From Ciceribacter sp. L1K22 (GTDB lineage Bacteria; Pseudomonadota; Alphaproteobacteria; Rhizobiales; Rhizobiaceae): 64,000 nt of DNA. Both the position numbers and the translations under genes were made by a program. Below the pieces are notes generated by a model that worked only from the letters and a program-made list of their open reading frames with translations, was not told the origin of the DNA and made no database searches. The stretch is taken from the NCBI RefSeq assembly GCF_017599385.1, contig NZ_JAGFPK010000002.1:1-64000 (forward strand). Reading direction: 5' to 3'. Shown piece by piece: positions 25,490-35,700 of this stretch; within the stretch, counting starts at the first letter, position 1; every line of letters begins with the position of its first letter.

Positions 25490-26940
25490 GTTTCGAACAG
25501 CGCAGCGGCAAACGCATCGACAGACTCCGGACGCTCGCTGCGGTCAAAACTCAGTGCCTTCCTGAGCGCATCCCATGCCATCGGGTCGAGGTCGGGAATT
25601 TGCTCCGGCGCAAGTCCCCGGTCGCGCGCCTCGTTCGAGGCTTGCATCGAAAAGGGATGGAAACCGACGAGCATCTGATAGGCGATGCAACCGAGGGCGA
25701 AAATGTCGTCGCGCGGGTCGCGCTCGGCGCCCTCGAACATTTCGGGGCTTGCATACGCGGCCGTCAGCGCGCCGAGCTGCACAGCATCAAATCCCGCTCC
25801 GTTCCCAGCCGTGGCGAGACCGAAATCGAGGAGCTTAACCAGCCTGTCATCGCCTACGAAGATGTTGCCCGGTTTCAGGTCGGAATGCACAACGCCGTTG
25901 GCATGGGCATGGGCAAGTCCGCCGCAGATGCCCCTCAGGACGGCGGCGGCAAGAGATGCTTCCATCGCCTGGCCTGTCCTCTCCGATAGCAGCCGGTTCA
26001 GCGGTTGGCCGGTCAGGAGTTCCATAACGATAAAGACCTCGGTCTTGTCCCGATCGAAATCGAAGACCGTTGCAATGTTCGGATGGGCAAGACTCTGCGC
26101 CTTGCGCGCCTCAGCCTCCAGCGTGCGTAAGGCGTTGGAGTTTGCGCGGAAGGCATCGTTCAGAAGCTTAAGCGCGACATAGGGTTGCTGGCTCCCTGCC
26201 TCCAGCCTGCGGCGGTCGACGGCGGAGTAGACGACGCCCATCCCGCCTCGGCCGATTTCCGTGTCCAGGATGAAACGGTCGCGCAGGATAGAACCCACTC
26301 CGGCGCGCTGGCTCGAATAGTCCGCCAGCTTGTTGAGAGGTGTACCATCGCCGGCGCCCTCGCGTACCACTCGGCGTGCCGTGGAACGGAAGCGGGCACT
26401 GCGATACGTTCCGAGCAGATTGTTGAGCTGGTCTGGGCGGCGGCCGTTGGCGTCGTCAGCGGGTGGATTCGACGATCCGCGCAACGCCTTGTAGTCGCCT
26501 ATTAGCCCTGAGAGTACGACATCATCGACGCGGGTGCGCAATTCGTCAAATCCCGGCAGAGCTTCGGCCGCATGCATCGGCTGGACGGGAGGCAGGACGC
26601 CGACGGCAGGCGTGGGCGCGCGGGATGGAACCTCGGTGGCGAATGTCTGGTTCACAGCGGTTGCCGTAATCCGTCCGTCTGCCGCGGGCCATGCCGGCAC
26701 GAACGCGTGCGGAATGGTCGCTTCCTCGAACAGCTGCATTTCCCTCGATTGACCTTGGTTGTCGCCTGGCGGCGGCGCCATCTTGTCGTCTGCCAGCAGA
26801 GGCAACTGGCCGAGCAAGATAGCGGCAATATCAGCCGGCAGACGGCCCGTTTCGGCGACGTCGGACACGGCTCGCACGACGGCTGGTGCGTTGTCGGCGG
26901 CCGCAGCCTTCAATCTTGAGACCAGGATCTCATAGCTCAT
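25486..26940 (-). CDS. Second Ser/Thr protein kinase of the T6SS locus
   Basis: A 484-residue protein: a 220-residue N-terminal region with no recognised domain (helical first 50 residues, then a Pro-rich stretch), then a Hanks-type kinase domain (about 222-484). The kinase has IGRGGMGVVYSA, VALK with Lys258, HSDLKPGN with Asp354, and a normal DFG at 372-374. No transmembrane helix is present, so it acts in the cytoplasm. It follows the sigma-54 activator by 97 bp and probably shares its transcript. With the PpkA-like kinase it gives two kinases for one visible PP2C phosphatase. Substrates are unknown. Confidence 0.87.
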   Translation of the reverse strand: MSYEILVSRLKAAAADNAPAVVRAVSDVAETGRLPADIAAILLGQLPLLADDKMAPPPGDNQGQSREMQLFEEATIPHAFVPAWPAADGRITATAVNQTFATEVPSRAPTPAVGVLPPVQPMHAAEALPGFDELRTRVDDVVLSGLIGDYKALRGSSNPPADDANGRRPDQLNNLLGTYRSARFRSTARRVVREGAGDGTPLNKLADYSSQRAGVGSILRDRFILDTEIGRGGMGVVYSAVDRRRLEAGSQQPYVALKLLNDAFRANSNALRTLEAEARKAQSLAHPNIATVFDFDRDKTEVFIVMELLTGQPLNRLLSERTGQAMEASLAAAVLRGICGGLAHAHANGVVHSDLKPGNIFVGDDRLVKLLDFGLATAGNGAGFDAVQLGALTAAYASPEMFEGAERDPRDDIFALGCIAYQMLVGFHPFSMQASNEARDRGLAPEQIPDLDPMAWDALRKALSFDRSERPESVDAFAAALFET

Positions 26941-27037
26941 CCGCCCGCCAAGAAATGCATTAAGAGCCTCCTCGGGCCGATCGGTCCCAAGATTGTCCTG
27001 ACGTCCGCTCGCCTTGCTTCCGAACAGTCTCAGTGGT

Positions 27038-28693
27038 CTAGTCTTTCGACGTTGCAGTGTCCGTCGCGCCGGGACGGCGGATGGAATACCGGTTGAGCTT
27101 CTCGACCATCGTGCGCCGACTGACGTTCAGGTTCCGTGCCGCGTGGCTCTGATTCCAGTTTGCCTCGCGCAGTCTCGCCTCGATGACCATTGCTTCGTAT
27201 TGTCCCACAATCGACTTCAGATCGCCATGGGGAATGTGGTTTGGATGCGCGCCGTGTAGGGTCTCCTCGCGGAATCCAGAGATTTCCGCTGGCAGGTGTT
27301 CACGGTCGATCGCCTGACCCCGGTTGGCAAGCAGGGCGGCGCGTTCAAGGATGTTCTTGAGTTCGCGGACATTACCGGGATAAGCCCAGCGCAACAGGGT
27401 GTCGAGCGCATCCGCTGTGAGCTCCGGCCGCTCGCCGTCTCCACCGACCGCCTCGGTCAGAAAATGGTCTATCAGACGCGGAATGTCGGAGGGTCGCTCC
27501 CGCAAAGGGGGCACGACGATCGGAAACACGTTAAGCCGATAGTAGAGATCCTTGCGAAACTCGCCGCGTTCGATCTTTTCCTCAAGATTGACGTTCGTGG
27601 CCGCCACTATCCTGACATCGACGATTTCGGTCTTCGTCGACCCGACCCGGCGAATCTCGCCCTCCTGCAGTAGGCGCAGCACCTTGGCCTGGAGACCGGG
27701 GGGCATGTCGCCCACCTCGTCCAGGAAGAGGGTGCCTCCATGCGCCTCGTGGACGAGGCCAGGCTTGTTGGCGAGGGCGCCGGTGAATGCACCCTTCACG
27801 TGGCCGAAAAGCTCGCTTTCCAGCAGGCTCTCCGGCAATGCCGCGCAGTTCTGCGCGACGAAGGCGCTGCGGCTGCGCTCGCTGGAGAGATGTATGTAGT
27901 TTGCCATCATCTCCTTGCCCGTCCCCGTCTCGCCCCGCAGTAGGATTGGCACCGAAGATCCGGCAGCACGCTCGATCAGGTCGAACACTTTCTCCATTGG
28001 CGCGCTGTTGCCAATCAGGCCCTTTGGCTTCTTCGACTTGAAGGCCGCGGCCTTGCTCATCAAACGAGTGTTTTCCTGCTGCAATTCGTCATTCATCCGG
28101 CCGAGTTGTCGGATGAGCCTCTGGTTTTCCTCGAACAGCCGGGCGTTGCGGATGGCGGCTGCGGCATGGGAAGCCAGTCCCTGCATCGGTCGCACCACGT
28201 GCTTCGGTAGCGTTCCGGAGGAACCGCCAGCCCTGTCCGGCAGGTTAACCAATTGCAGAATTCCAATCGTTTCCTCACCGCCCACCGTCAATGGGAGGAT
28301 TGTGAGCGAACGCGTGCGAAAGTTTATCGCCTTGTCGGAGTCGCGAATGACGTCGAATTCGAAGCCCGGCGCATTGTCTATGTCGGCCACGGCGACCAGC
28401 GTGGAAGTCGAAACGGCGAAAGTGGCAGGATCGCGCAGGTTCGGCGCCAATGACTTGTCGTAAATCGAGATGCGGGCTTCGGACTGATTGGCGGTGGTGA
28501 TGCCGCGATAATTGAAGCAGACGCGGTGCAGGTGACGGGCGAGGCGGTCCAGGGTAAAGATCGCGGCGCCTTCGGCCCGAGATAGACGGAGCGCGGCGTC
28601 GAGAACATGCACGAGAAGTGCCTCCACCCGCCGCTCCTTGGCGAGCGTTATCGTCAGTTCCAGCAGATCCTCGTAGATCGTCTCGTTGCTCAT
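27038..28693 (-). CDS. Sigma-54-dependent transcriptional activator with GAF domain
   Basis: A 551-residue bacterial enhancer-binding protein. A GAF sensory domain (about 20-170) and a short coiled linker precede the AAA+ domain with Walker A GETGTGKE (about 253-260) and an intact GAFTGA loop (about 299-304) needed to contact sigma-54. A Fis-type helix-turn-helix (SHAARNLNVSRRTMVEKL) ends the protein. The start at 28693 is chosen because the longer frame enters clpV. It lies between clpV and the second kinase, and a canonical sigma-54 promoter precedes hcp, so it is the likely activator of T6SS expression (VasH-like role). Confidence 0.93.
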   Translation of the reverse strand: MSNETIYEDLLELTITLAKERRVEALLVHVLDAALRLSRAEGAAIFTLDRLARHLHRVCFNYRGITTANQSEARISIYDKSLAPNLRDPATFAVSTSTLVAVADIDNAPGFEFDVIRDSDKAINFRTRSLTILPLTVGGEETIGILQLVNLPDRAGGSSGTLPKHVVRPMQGLASHAAAAIRNARLFEENQRLIRQLGRMNDELQQENTRLMSKAAAFKSKKPKGLIGNSAPMEKVFDLIERAAGSSVPILLRGETGTGKEMMANYIHLSSERSRSAFVAQNCAALPESLLESELFGHVKGAFTGALANKPGLVHEAHGGTLFLDEVGDMPPGLQAKVLRLLQEGEIRRVGSTKTEIVDVRIVAATNVNLEEKIERGEFRKDLYYRLNVFPIVVPPLRERPSDIPRLIDHFLTEAVGGDGERPELTADALDTLLRWAYPGNVRELKNILERAALLANRGQAIDREHLPAEISGFREETLHGAHPNHIPHGDLKSIVGQYEAMVIEARLREANWNQSHAARNLNVSRRTMVEKLNRYSIRRPGATDTATSKD

Positions 28694-28805
28694 CGCCCAG
28701 CTTTCACGATCACGCCGCTTTGCCTGCCGGTCAGAGTTGTCCCGGTCCGCCGAGCAGGCCGGTGCCCTGAGCGGCGCCCCCCGGATGGCGTGCCTGACCT
28801 GACCA

Positions 28806-31490
28806 TCATGACAGGCTATAGACGAACTGGCCCTGCTCCCCGACATTGATGGATACTCCGCTGAAGGATTTGCTGTCGTCACCCATGTTGCTGAGCAGTT
28901 CCGTCGCCATGTCCGGAAGGATGGTCCGGTTCACGATGTGGTCGATGTTGCGCGCACCGGTTTCCACCTCCGTGCACCGCGCCGCGATGGCGCTGACCAC
29001 GGCATCGTCATACGAGAATTCCATCTTCTGGCTTTCACGTAGCCGCTTGCCCACTTTGTTGAGCTTCAGACGGACTATCTTTTCGAGCGGAGCGCCCACC
29101 AGCGGATAGAACGGGATGATCTGCATGCGAGCGAGGAGCGCCGGCTTGAAATGGGCGCTGAGTGTCGGACGTATCGCGTCGACAAGTTCCTCGACTGTCG
29201 GTCGCGCTTCGCGTGTCCCAAGTTGGGTCAGCACGTCGGTCGCGAGATTGGAGGTCAGCACCACGATCGTGTTCTTGAAGTCGATCTGCCGACCTTCGCC
29301 GTCCGACAGGACACCTTTGTCGAACACCTGGTAGAAGACGTTCATCACTTCAAGATCGGCCTTCTCCACCTCGTCGAGCAAGACGACGGAGTACGGTCGC
29401 TGGCGCACCGCCTCGGTCAGAACGCCGCCCTCACCATAGCCGACATATCCTGGGGGGGAGCCGACGAGCTTGGAGACGGTGTGCTTTTCCTGAAATTCCG
29501 ACATGTTGATCGATATCAGGAAACGCTCGCCGCCGAACAACTGGTCGGCAATGGCGGTGGCAAGCTCGGTCTTACCGACGCCGGAGGGGCCGACGAACAG
29601 GAAGACGCCCATCGGCGCATCGGGGTTTTGCAGACCCGCCTTGGAAACGCGTACGCCATGGTCGATGGCCTCGACCGCCTGGTCCTGGCCGATGACACGA
29701 CCCTTCAGGTTTTCCGACAGGGTCAGGATCGACTGGGCCTCATCCTTCACCATGTTGCCGAGCGGGATACCAGTCCATTCTGCGATCACCTGGCCGACAA
29801 CCTCTTCGGTCACCTCGAAGGCGACAAGAGGATTGCCTTTCTGTATCTTCTTGAGCGCGTCGACAGCGTCACGGAATTCTACGCGCAACTTTTCCTGATC
29901 GAGGTCGACGATCGAGTCGGCTGCGGCTTCGTCCGCCCTCTCTGTCTCGGCGCTGTCAACTTCGAGCGACAGTCCGAGCTTGCCACGGATCTCCAGGATC
30001 TTGTGGACCAGGGCAAGCTCATTGTCGCGTTTCTCCACCAGCGTGGCGATTTCCGCCTTGAGCCGATCAATGTCCCGCTCGATCGCCTCGATGCGCGCCT
30101 CGTCTCCGTCCTGGCTGGAATGACGGTCGCGCTTCAGCGCCTCGAAAGCCCGGCTTTGCTCGCCGACCCGTTTCTGTTTGAGTTCGATCGACGGCGGCGT
30201 GGAGGACAGGGACAGCTTGACGCGGGCACAGGCCGTATCGAGCACGTCGACAGCCTTGTCCGGCAATTGACGACCGGAGATGTAGCGCGCCGACATCTTG
30301 GCTGCGGCCTCGACGGCGCTATCACGAATATAGACGCCATGGGCCTTCTCGTAGGATTTTCTCAGGCCGCGCAGGATGGTGATGGCTTGGTCCGGCGAGG
30401 GCTCGTCGAGCTTGACGAGTTGGAAGCGTCGGGCGAGGGCCGGATCTTTCTCGAAATATTTCTTGTACTCGCTCCAGGTCGTGGCGGCGACGGTGCGCAG
30501 TTCGCCGCGCGCCAGCGCCGGCTTCAGCAGGTTCGCGGCATCGGCGCCGCCCGCCGCGCCACCGGCGCCGATCAGCATGTGTGCCTCGTCGATGAACAGT
30601 ACAATCGGCTTCGGCGAGGCCTTTACCTCGTCGATAATCCCCTTCAGGCGGTTCTCGAACTCACCCTTCACGCCAGCACCAGCCTGCAGCATGCCGAGGT
30701 CCATGCCAATCAGCTCGACGTCCTTCAGAAAGTCCGGTACGTCACCCTCGGCGATCTTCAGTGCCAGGCCCTCGACGACGGCGGTCTTCCCGACACCCGG
30801 CTCGCCGACGCAGATTGGATTGTTCTTGCGGCGCCGGCCGAGAATGTCGATCATCTGCTGGATTTCGCGGTCGCGCGTGAAGACGGCGTCGATCCGTCCG
30901 CTTCGCGCCTGCTCGGTGAAATTGGTGCAGAACCGTGCCAGCGCCGAGTCTCCGCCGATGCCCGGGACGGCCGCCGTCTGCGATTGATCCCCGCCGGCCA
31001 TTGCGCCCGCGGTCGTTTCCTGCGAGCCGGCGGTGGCGGCGTTGAATTCCGATTTGAGCCGCGCATATGTGATTGAGTCTAAACCGGTCAGCCACCGGTC
31101 GTCGCCGAAGCGGTTCGGTCGCGCGAAAATGGCTGCGAACAGGGCGCCGGAACGGCATTGGTCGAGCGAGAACTCGATCGATCCAATCAGCCATGCCTCG
31201 GTCAGCCATTCAACCAGCAGGGGCGAAAAGACCGGCCGTCCCTGGTTGCCGGTGCGAAAAGTCTCAATGACTGTTTGCAGACGGCGCTTGAAGCCAGCAA
31301 TATCGATCTCGAAATGACGACATGCCGCCTGGACGTCGTGCTGGCTATCCTCCAGGAATACCAGGAGCACGTGCTCGATCGACACTTCATAATGACCACG
31401 GGACACGGCAAGACCGGCGGCCGACTCAAGGGCGCGACGCGAATAGGTGTTAAGGCGGTTGATGAGACGGCGGAGATCGATATCTATCAC
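28806..31490 (-). CDS. clpV: T6SS sheath-disassembly ATPase ClpV (TssH)
   Basis: An 894-residue ClpV with an N-terminal Clp_N-type repeat domain (about 10-150) that binds contracted TssB/TssC, AAA1 with Walker A GEPGVGKT (about 229-236), a coiled middle domain (about 430-540) and AAA2 with GPSGVGKTE near 633. It recycles the contracted sheath. The gene is downstream of hcp and upstream of the sigma-54 activator on the minus strand. Confidence 0.96.
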   Translation of the reverse strand: MIDIDLRRLINRLNTYSRRALESAAGLAVSRGHYEVSIEHVLLVFLEDSQHDVQAACRHFEIDIAGFKRRLQTVIETFRTGNQGRPVFSPLLVEWLTEAWLIGSIEFSLDQCRSGALFAAIFARPNRFGDDRWLTGLDSITYARLKSEFNAATAGSQETTAGAMAGGDQSQTAAVPGIGGDSALARFCTNFTEQARSGRIDAVFTRDREIQQMIDILGRRRKNNPICVGEPGVGKTAVVEGLALKIAEGDVPDFLKDVELIGMDLGMLQAGAGVKGEFENRLKGIIDEVKASPKPIVLFIDEAHMLIGAGGAAGGADAANLLKPALARGELRTVAATTWSEYKKYFEKDPALARRFQLVKLDEPSPDQAITILRGLRKSYEKAHGVYIRDSAVEAAAKMSARYISGRQLPDKAVDVLDTACARVKLSLSSTPPSIELKQKRVGEQSRAFEALKRDRHSSQDGDEARIEAIERDIDRLKAEIATLVEKRDNELALVHKILEIRGKLGLSLEVDSAETERADEAAADSIVDLDQEKLRVEFRDAVDALKKIQKGNPLVAFEVTEEVVGQVIAEWTGIPLGNMVKDEAQSILTLSENLKGRVIGQDQAVEAIDHGVRVSKAGLQNPDAPMGVFLFVGPSGVGKTELATAIADQLFGGERFLISINMSEFQEKHTVSKLVGSPPGYVGYGEGGVLTEAVRQRPYSVVLLDEVEKADLEVMNVFYQVFDKGVLSDGEGRQIDFKNTIVVLTSNLATDVLTQLGTREARPTVEELVDAIRPTLSAHFKPALLARMQIIPFYPLVGAPLEKIVRLKLNKVGKRLRESQKMEFSYDDAVVSAIAARCTEVETGARNIDHIVNRTILPDMATELLSNMGDDSKSFSGVSINVGEQGQFVYSLS

Positions 31491-31798
31491 TGCTTAAATC
31501 CGGTTTCGGGGCCGCGGGCGGCCAAAAAAGTATTTTCCAATCCGTGCTGCGGTTTAGGCCTCACAACGCTTTTCTGCGATGCGCGGGCTTTTGACATGCG
31601 GCGAGGAAGCCGTCACTTCGTCTGTTATTCCCCCATGAAGCCGCCAATGGCGGCACGCCTGATCGGCGGGCACCCAGTCCCGACATCCTTGGTTCAGGCT
31701 ATCGGTAAGGCGGTCGTGTGACAAGAATTTTTCAATCCCAGATAAAGCCTGTGGACGGGAGGGTGGCCAGAAGCGCCACCCTCGGATGTGACTGCCGG
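31491..31798. other. Intergenic region between hcp and clpV
   Basis: A 308-bp gap without a gene. It contains the hairpin just after hcp (31759-31783) and presumably a promoter or read-through path for clpV on the minus strand. No canonical -24/-12 element was found upstream of clpV. Confidence 0.5.
31759..31783 (-). terminator. Hairpin after hcp, possible attenuator or terminator
   Basis: GAGGGTGGC and GCCACCCTC form a perfect 9-bp stem with a 7-nt loop, 15 bp after the hcp stop on the minus strand. The downstream strand is not a clean T-run (CCGTCCACAGGCTTTATC), so termination may be partial. It would fit high hcp mRNA with reduced read-through into clpV. Confidence 0.5.
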
Positions 31799-32311
31799 TC
31801 AGACGGCGGGCTTGCGCCAGTCGTCTGTGGCTGACGTGCCGGCGACCTCATGGGTCCAATCGCATTGGCGATAGGCAAAGGACCACTGTTCTTGGTGAAC
31901 GCGATTGGCATTTGCGTCGTCATTGGTGTCGGGCAGGATGATCTTGCCACCGACGAGGACGGCATCGGTCCACTTTATGGTGTAATAATGCTGCTGCTTG
32001 CCGTCGATCGCCGTGCGGAAGAACTGCATTTCGATCTCCAGGTTTTCGCCGGTCGCCAGAGCCTGCCACAGGAGCGGCGAGGCCTTGTCGAGCGGCTTGA
32101 TGAAGGTCGAAGGCTCGTGACGGCGCGAGCCGATTGCGGTGCCGGAATTCGGGTCGCGCGGAACGATGGCGTTGCTTTCGAAGAAGAAGACCATAGACTG
32201 ATCAGCATGGCCTTCCTGCCACATGTTGCCGATCGACTTGTCGCTCGATGCTTCCTTAGTGATCTCACCCTGGGTTTTGCCGGTGATCTTGACGTATGCG
32301 ATGGTTGCCAT
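31799..32311 (-). CDS. hcp: T6SS inner-tube protein Hcp (TssD)
   Basis: A 170-residue Hcp-family protein with the ATIAYVKITGKTQGEIT start, SNAIVPRDPNSG and RHEPSTFIKPLDKASPLL, which match the Hcp barrel core. Hcp hexamers stack into the tube expelled by the sheath. The start at 32311 has a GGAGAG site 6 bp upstream. It is a separate transcription unit with a sigma-54 promoter upstream and a hairpin downstream. Confidence 0.95.
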   Translation of the reverse strand: MATIAYVKITGKTQGEITKEASSDKSIGNMWQEGHADQSMVFFFESNAIVPRDPNSGTAIGSRRHEPSTFIKPLDKASPLLWQALATGENLEIEMQFFRTAIDGKQQHYYTIKWTDAVLVGGKIILPDTNDDANANRVHQEQWSFAYRQCDWTHEVAGTSATDDWRKPAV

Positions 32312-32742
32312 TGTGCTCTCCAACAGGTGCTTGGGACTGTGAAACTGCTATCAGCCGCAGCCGATAACAATGAGTTTGCAATGGCTGTGCCAGTTCTGGT
32401 TGTGACAAATTTTTTCTTTCTAAATCAATATATTAAGTGATTTTTGGTAGGCTTCTGTGTCAATCGGGACTGCGCAGTTTTCTTCTCAGTTCTGATGGCA
32501 ACCGCGCAGATTTTCACCGTTTCCTGGGGCTGAAAACCATCGAAGAGGATGGAGACGCGACCGGAGTGGAGAAGGAGGCCAATTGAAAATAAAGGAGAAT
32601 TCCTGTTTTCTGATAAAAGCTGCTGCCGTGGTGCGCGAATTTTTGCGAATTGACCGCGTCGCGAACCGGTGGAATTCTTTCAAGCCATTGACGGCGCTTC
32701 TGGCAACCAGAAGTTCATGGGCCTCTGGAGGATGTTTGAAGA
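32312..32742. promoter_or_regulatory. Divergent control region between hcp and the accessory operon
   Basis: A 431-bp gap without a gene that serves hcp (minus) and the DUF2169 operon (plus). It contains a canonical -24/-12 element for hcp at 32377-32392 and an AT-rich tract at about 32400-32455 that could hold activator sites. No -24/-12 element with correct 10-bp spacing was found on the plus strand. Partial look-alikes near 32495 and 32630 fail on spacing. Confidence 0.55.
32377..32392 (-). promoter_or_regulatory. Sigma-54 (-24/-12) promoter of hcp
   Basis: The minus strand reads TGGCACAGCCATTGCA. The GG and GC pairs are separated by exactly 10 bp, and the element matches TGGCAC-N5-TTGCA at every conserved position. 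Transcription would begin near 32367, leaving a leader of about 55 nt before the hcp ATG. The GAFTGA-containing activator encoded at 27038-28693 is the obvious partner. Confidence 0.85.
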
Positions 32743-35700
32743 ATGCCTGCGATCATCAAGCCATCACGCCTTGCGGCGGCAGTGCGCGCCGAGCCGGCGC
32801 CACACGGTGGCCTGCTCACAGTCTCGGCCTTTCTGCTGTCCGACTTCGAACGTCCGCGTGATTTCCTTAGCGAGCAGGCGCTCTGGCCAATGACGGTCGA
32901 GCAGATGAATGGCGGCATCTTCGACAAGGGCTATCTGAAGCCACGCGGCGAGTGGATCGTGGCGGGTGCGGCGATGGCGCCAGGCGAGGAAGCGGTGCGC
33001 GGTATCACGGTCATCGCAAGACTGGGTGGACTGGAAAAGCGCCTCTCCGTGTTTGGCGACCGTTACTGGCGGCAAACCGAGCGGGGAATCGAGCTGATCC
33101 CAGCGGTTCCGTTTCACAAAATGCCGATTGTTGAGGGCAACGCCTTTGGCGGGCCGCGGTTCGCTGCCAATCCCCGCGGCAAGGGACACGGCGCGCGGGC
33201 GCTCCTCGATGCCGGGCTCGACGCGCCGCTTCCCAATGTCGAGGACGCGGCACGGCCCGTGCGCTCGCCTGACGACGCGCCCAATCCCGCCCATCTAGGA
33301 CCGCTCGCTCCGGATGCCGCGTCGCGCATGCGCTATGTCGGCACCTATGACGAGGCTTGGTTGAAAACGCTTGCGCCGCTGCGTCCAGCCGACTTCAATC
33401 CGCTATTTCACTGCGACGCCCCGGAAGAGCAGCGCATTTCGGGCTATTTTTCCGGCAACGAGACCTTCTCCATCTCGGGAATGACCCGCGGCGGCATCGC
33501 CGGCGGTCAGCTGCCGGCAGTAACGGTCCGGGGCTTCGCCCACCGTCCTGTCGACGGCAGTCTGACCGAGTTCCGGCTGGTGTGCGATACGGTTACCCTG
33601 TTTCCGAACATCACCAAGATGGCGCTGGCCTTCCGCGGCGTGGTTAAGTGCGTAGACGCGTTCGCCGAGGATATCGGATCGATTATGCTGGCGGTCGAGC
33701 ATATCGAGGACCAGGCCCGGCCTTCTGCCTATTTCGGAGAGATATTTGGGCTTCGCACGGATCCGGCCCAGGCTCACAAACATGCGCTTTCGGACTTTCA
33801 GTTGATGCCGAAACGCGACGAGGCGGTCGTCGGCTTACGCCGCGCCCAGCGGCTGGAGAAGGCGAAAGCCGACCGGGAAAGGTTCATGGACAATCAGGAG
33901 TGGATGGCCCGCAAGCTGATGTCCGAACAAGGCATGTCGCCGGATCTCGTTCCCCCATCGGACAGGACCATGTTCACCGAACTGCCGCTGGTCGCGATGC
34001 CGACCAGCGAGGATATCGCGAACGGCGATCTGGATCTTGCCGAAGTGCTCGATGACGTCGAGAGGCTGTCGGACGCCTTGATGGAAACGGGCCGCAAGGA
34101 AATGGCGCGGGCCGAACTTGTCCGCCGCACCATGGCGGCGAAAGCGCCCGCGGGCAAAACGAGGTCAGCACTCGAAAAGCCCGTCGTAAATGACGAGGAG
34201 CTTTCACACTACCCCGAACTCGCCGACGAGCTCGCCGAGCAATACGATGTCGACATCTCCTGGCCAGACGCGGCCGCTTTCGCGAACGCGGACCTGTCGG
34301 AATTCCCCGAGGACGCCATCGATAGTCTTAACGCCACGCTCGATGACATGTTTGCTACCCTCGACGAGGCGTCCGGGTTCAACGAGGCGGAGGCCGACGC
34401 GCAGTATGAAAAGGCCCTGGCGCGCGCGCTTGGTCTACCCGAGGGCAGTCTGTTCGCGGATGCTCGCGCGACGGCAGCGAACATTTCCTTCGATTTCGAG
34501 CCCGATGCCGACCTGTTCGATGACGACGAGCCGGTGGTTCGTCAGATTGGCGAGCGTATGGCAGCGATCGCACAGATGCCGCACAAGCCAGTCCCAGGTT
34601 CACCCGCATCCGGCTTTTCATTGCCCGTGGACGATGACTTCCCGGTTGACACCGCACCGATTACCGCGGCCGAAACCGCGATGGTGCCGGTTCTGGAAAG
34701 GATCCTTCCCAATCTGAAGTCGATCAAGGCCGGCGGATCCTCGCGGGACATTATGGCGGAGTTGGCGGCCGCGATGCCGGTCGAGGGAGATAAGCCCGCG
34801 CTGACCATTGGCGAACATCTCCGCGAGGCTAAACAACAAGTCGAGAACCGGCTGGACGAAGCGGAGACGTCGCTCGACGCCGCGATGCGCGATGCGCGGC
34901 AGGAATCCCCGGTGGCGATCTTCCCGATGGAAATCTTTCTGCCCGGCGTCGCAGAGCGTTTCGGAGCGACCTTGCGGCAGCGGGGTGCGGAAGGTCACGA
35001 TTTTCGCGGAGCCGACCTTGCAGGCGCCGACCTGAACGGCATCGATCTCAGCGGACGCGACTTGAGCGGGACACTGTTCGAGCGCTGTGATTTGAGGAAC
35101 GCCAATTTCTCTGACTGCGACCTTGATGGAGCCGTGTTTGCAGAGGCCGATCTGACGGGGGCCGATTTCACCTCGGCGCGACTTGGGAAGGCTAACTTCG
35201 GCGGCGCCGTTCTGGCCGGCGCCCGCTTCGACCGCTGCGTATTCGAAGACGGAAAGTTCATCCGGGTCAAGTTCGATGGCATGTCGTGGCGCCAGGGGCG
35301 GATGGCGCGGGTCGTCTTCATCGAATGCAGCCTCGATGGAGCGGATTTCTCCGGTTCGACGCTCTCCGAGGTGCAATTGCTAAAGGGGACGGCGGCGCGT
35401 CTGACCGTCGATGACGGCATTCTCGACCGCGTCACCCTGGTGCAGATTCCGCTCGTGGGAGCGAGTTTCGCCAATGCCAGTTTCGATCGCGTCGGGCTGA
35501 CGGAGATCGAAGCGTCCAAGGCGGTTTTCAGAGGCGCGCGTTTCAAGAGCACGGGCTTTTTCGGCGCGACATCGCTTTCCGACAGCAACTTCGAGGCAAT
35601 AACCGCCCGTGACACCTCCTGGAACACCGCCGACCTTGCGCGCGCCTGTCTGTTGCGCGCCGACATGGACAGTTGTCTCTTCAATGCATGTGACCTGTCA

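Noticed and set aside
29151-31076. 641-codon open frame on the plus strand opposite clpV
   Set aside because: It is fully antisense to a clear ClpV, has no recognisable motif, and is a typical GC-rich shadow frame.
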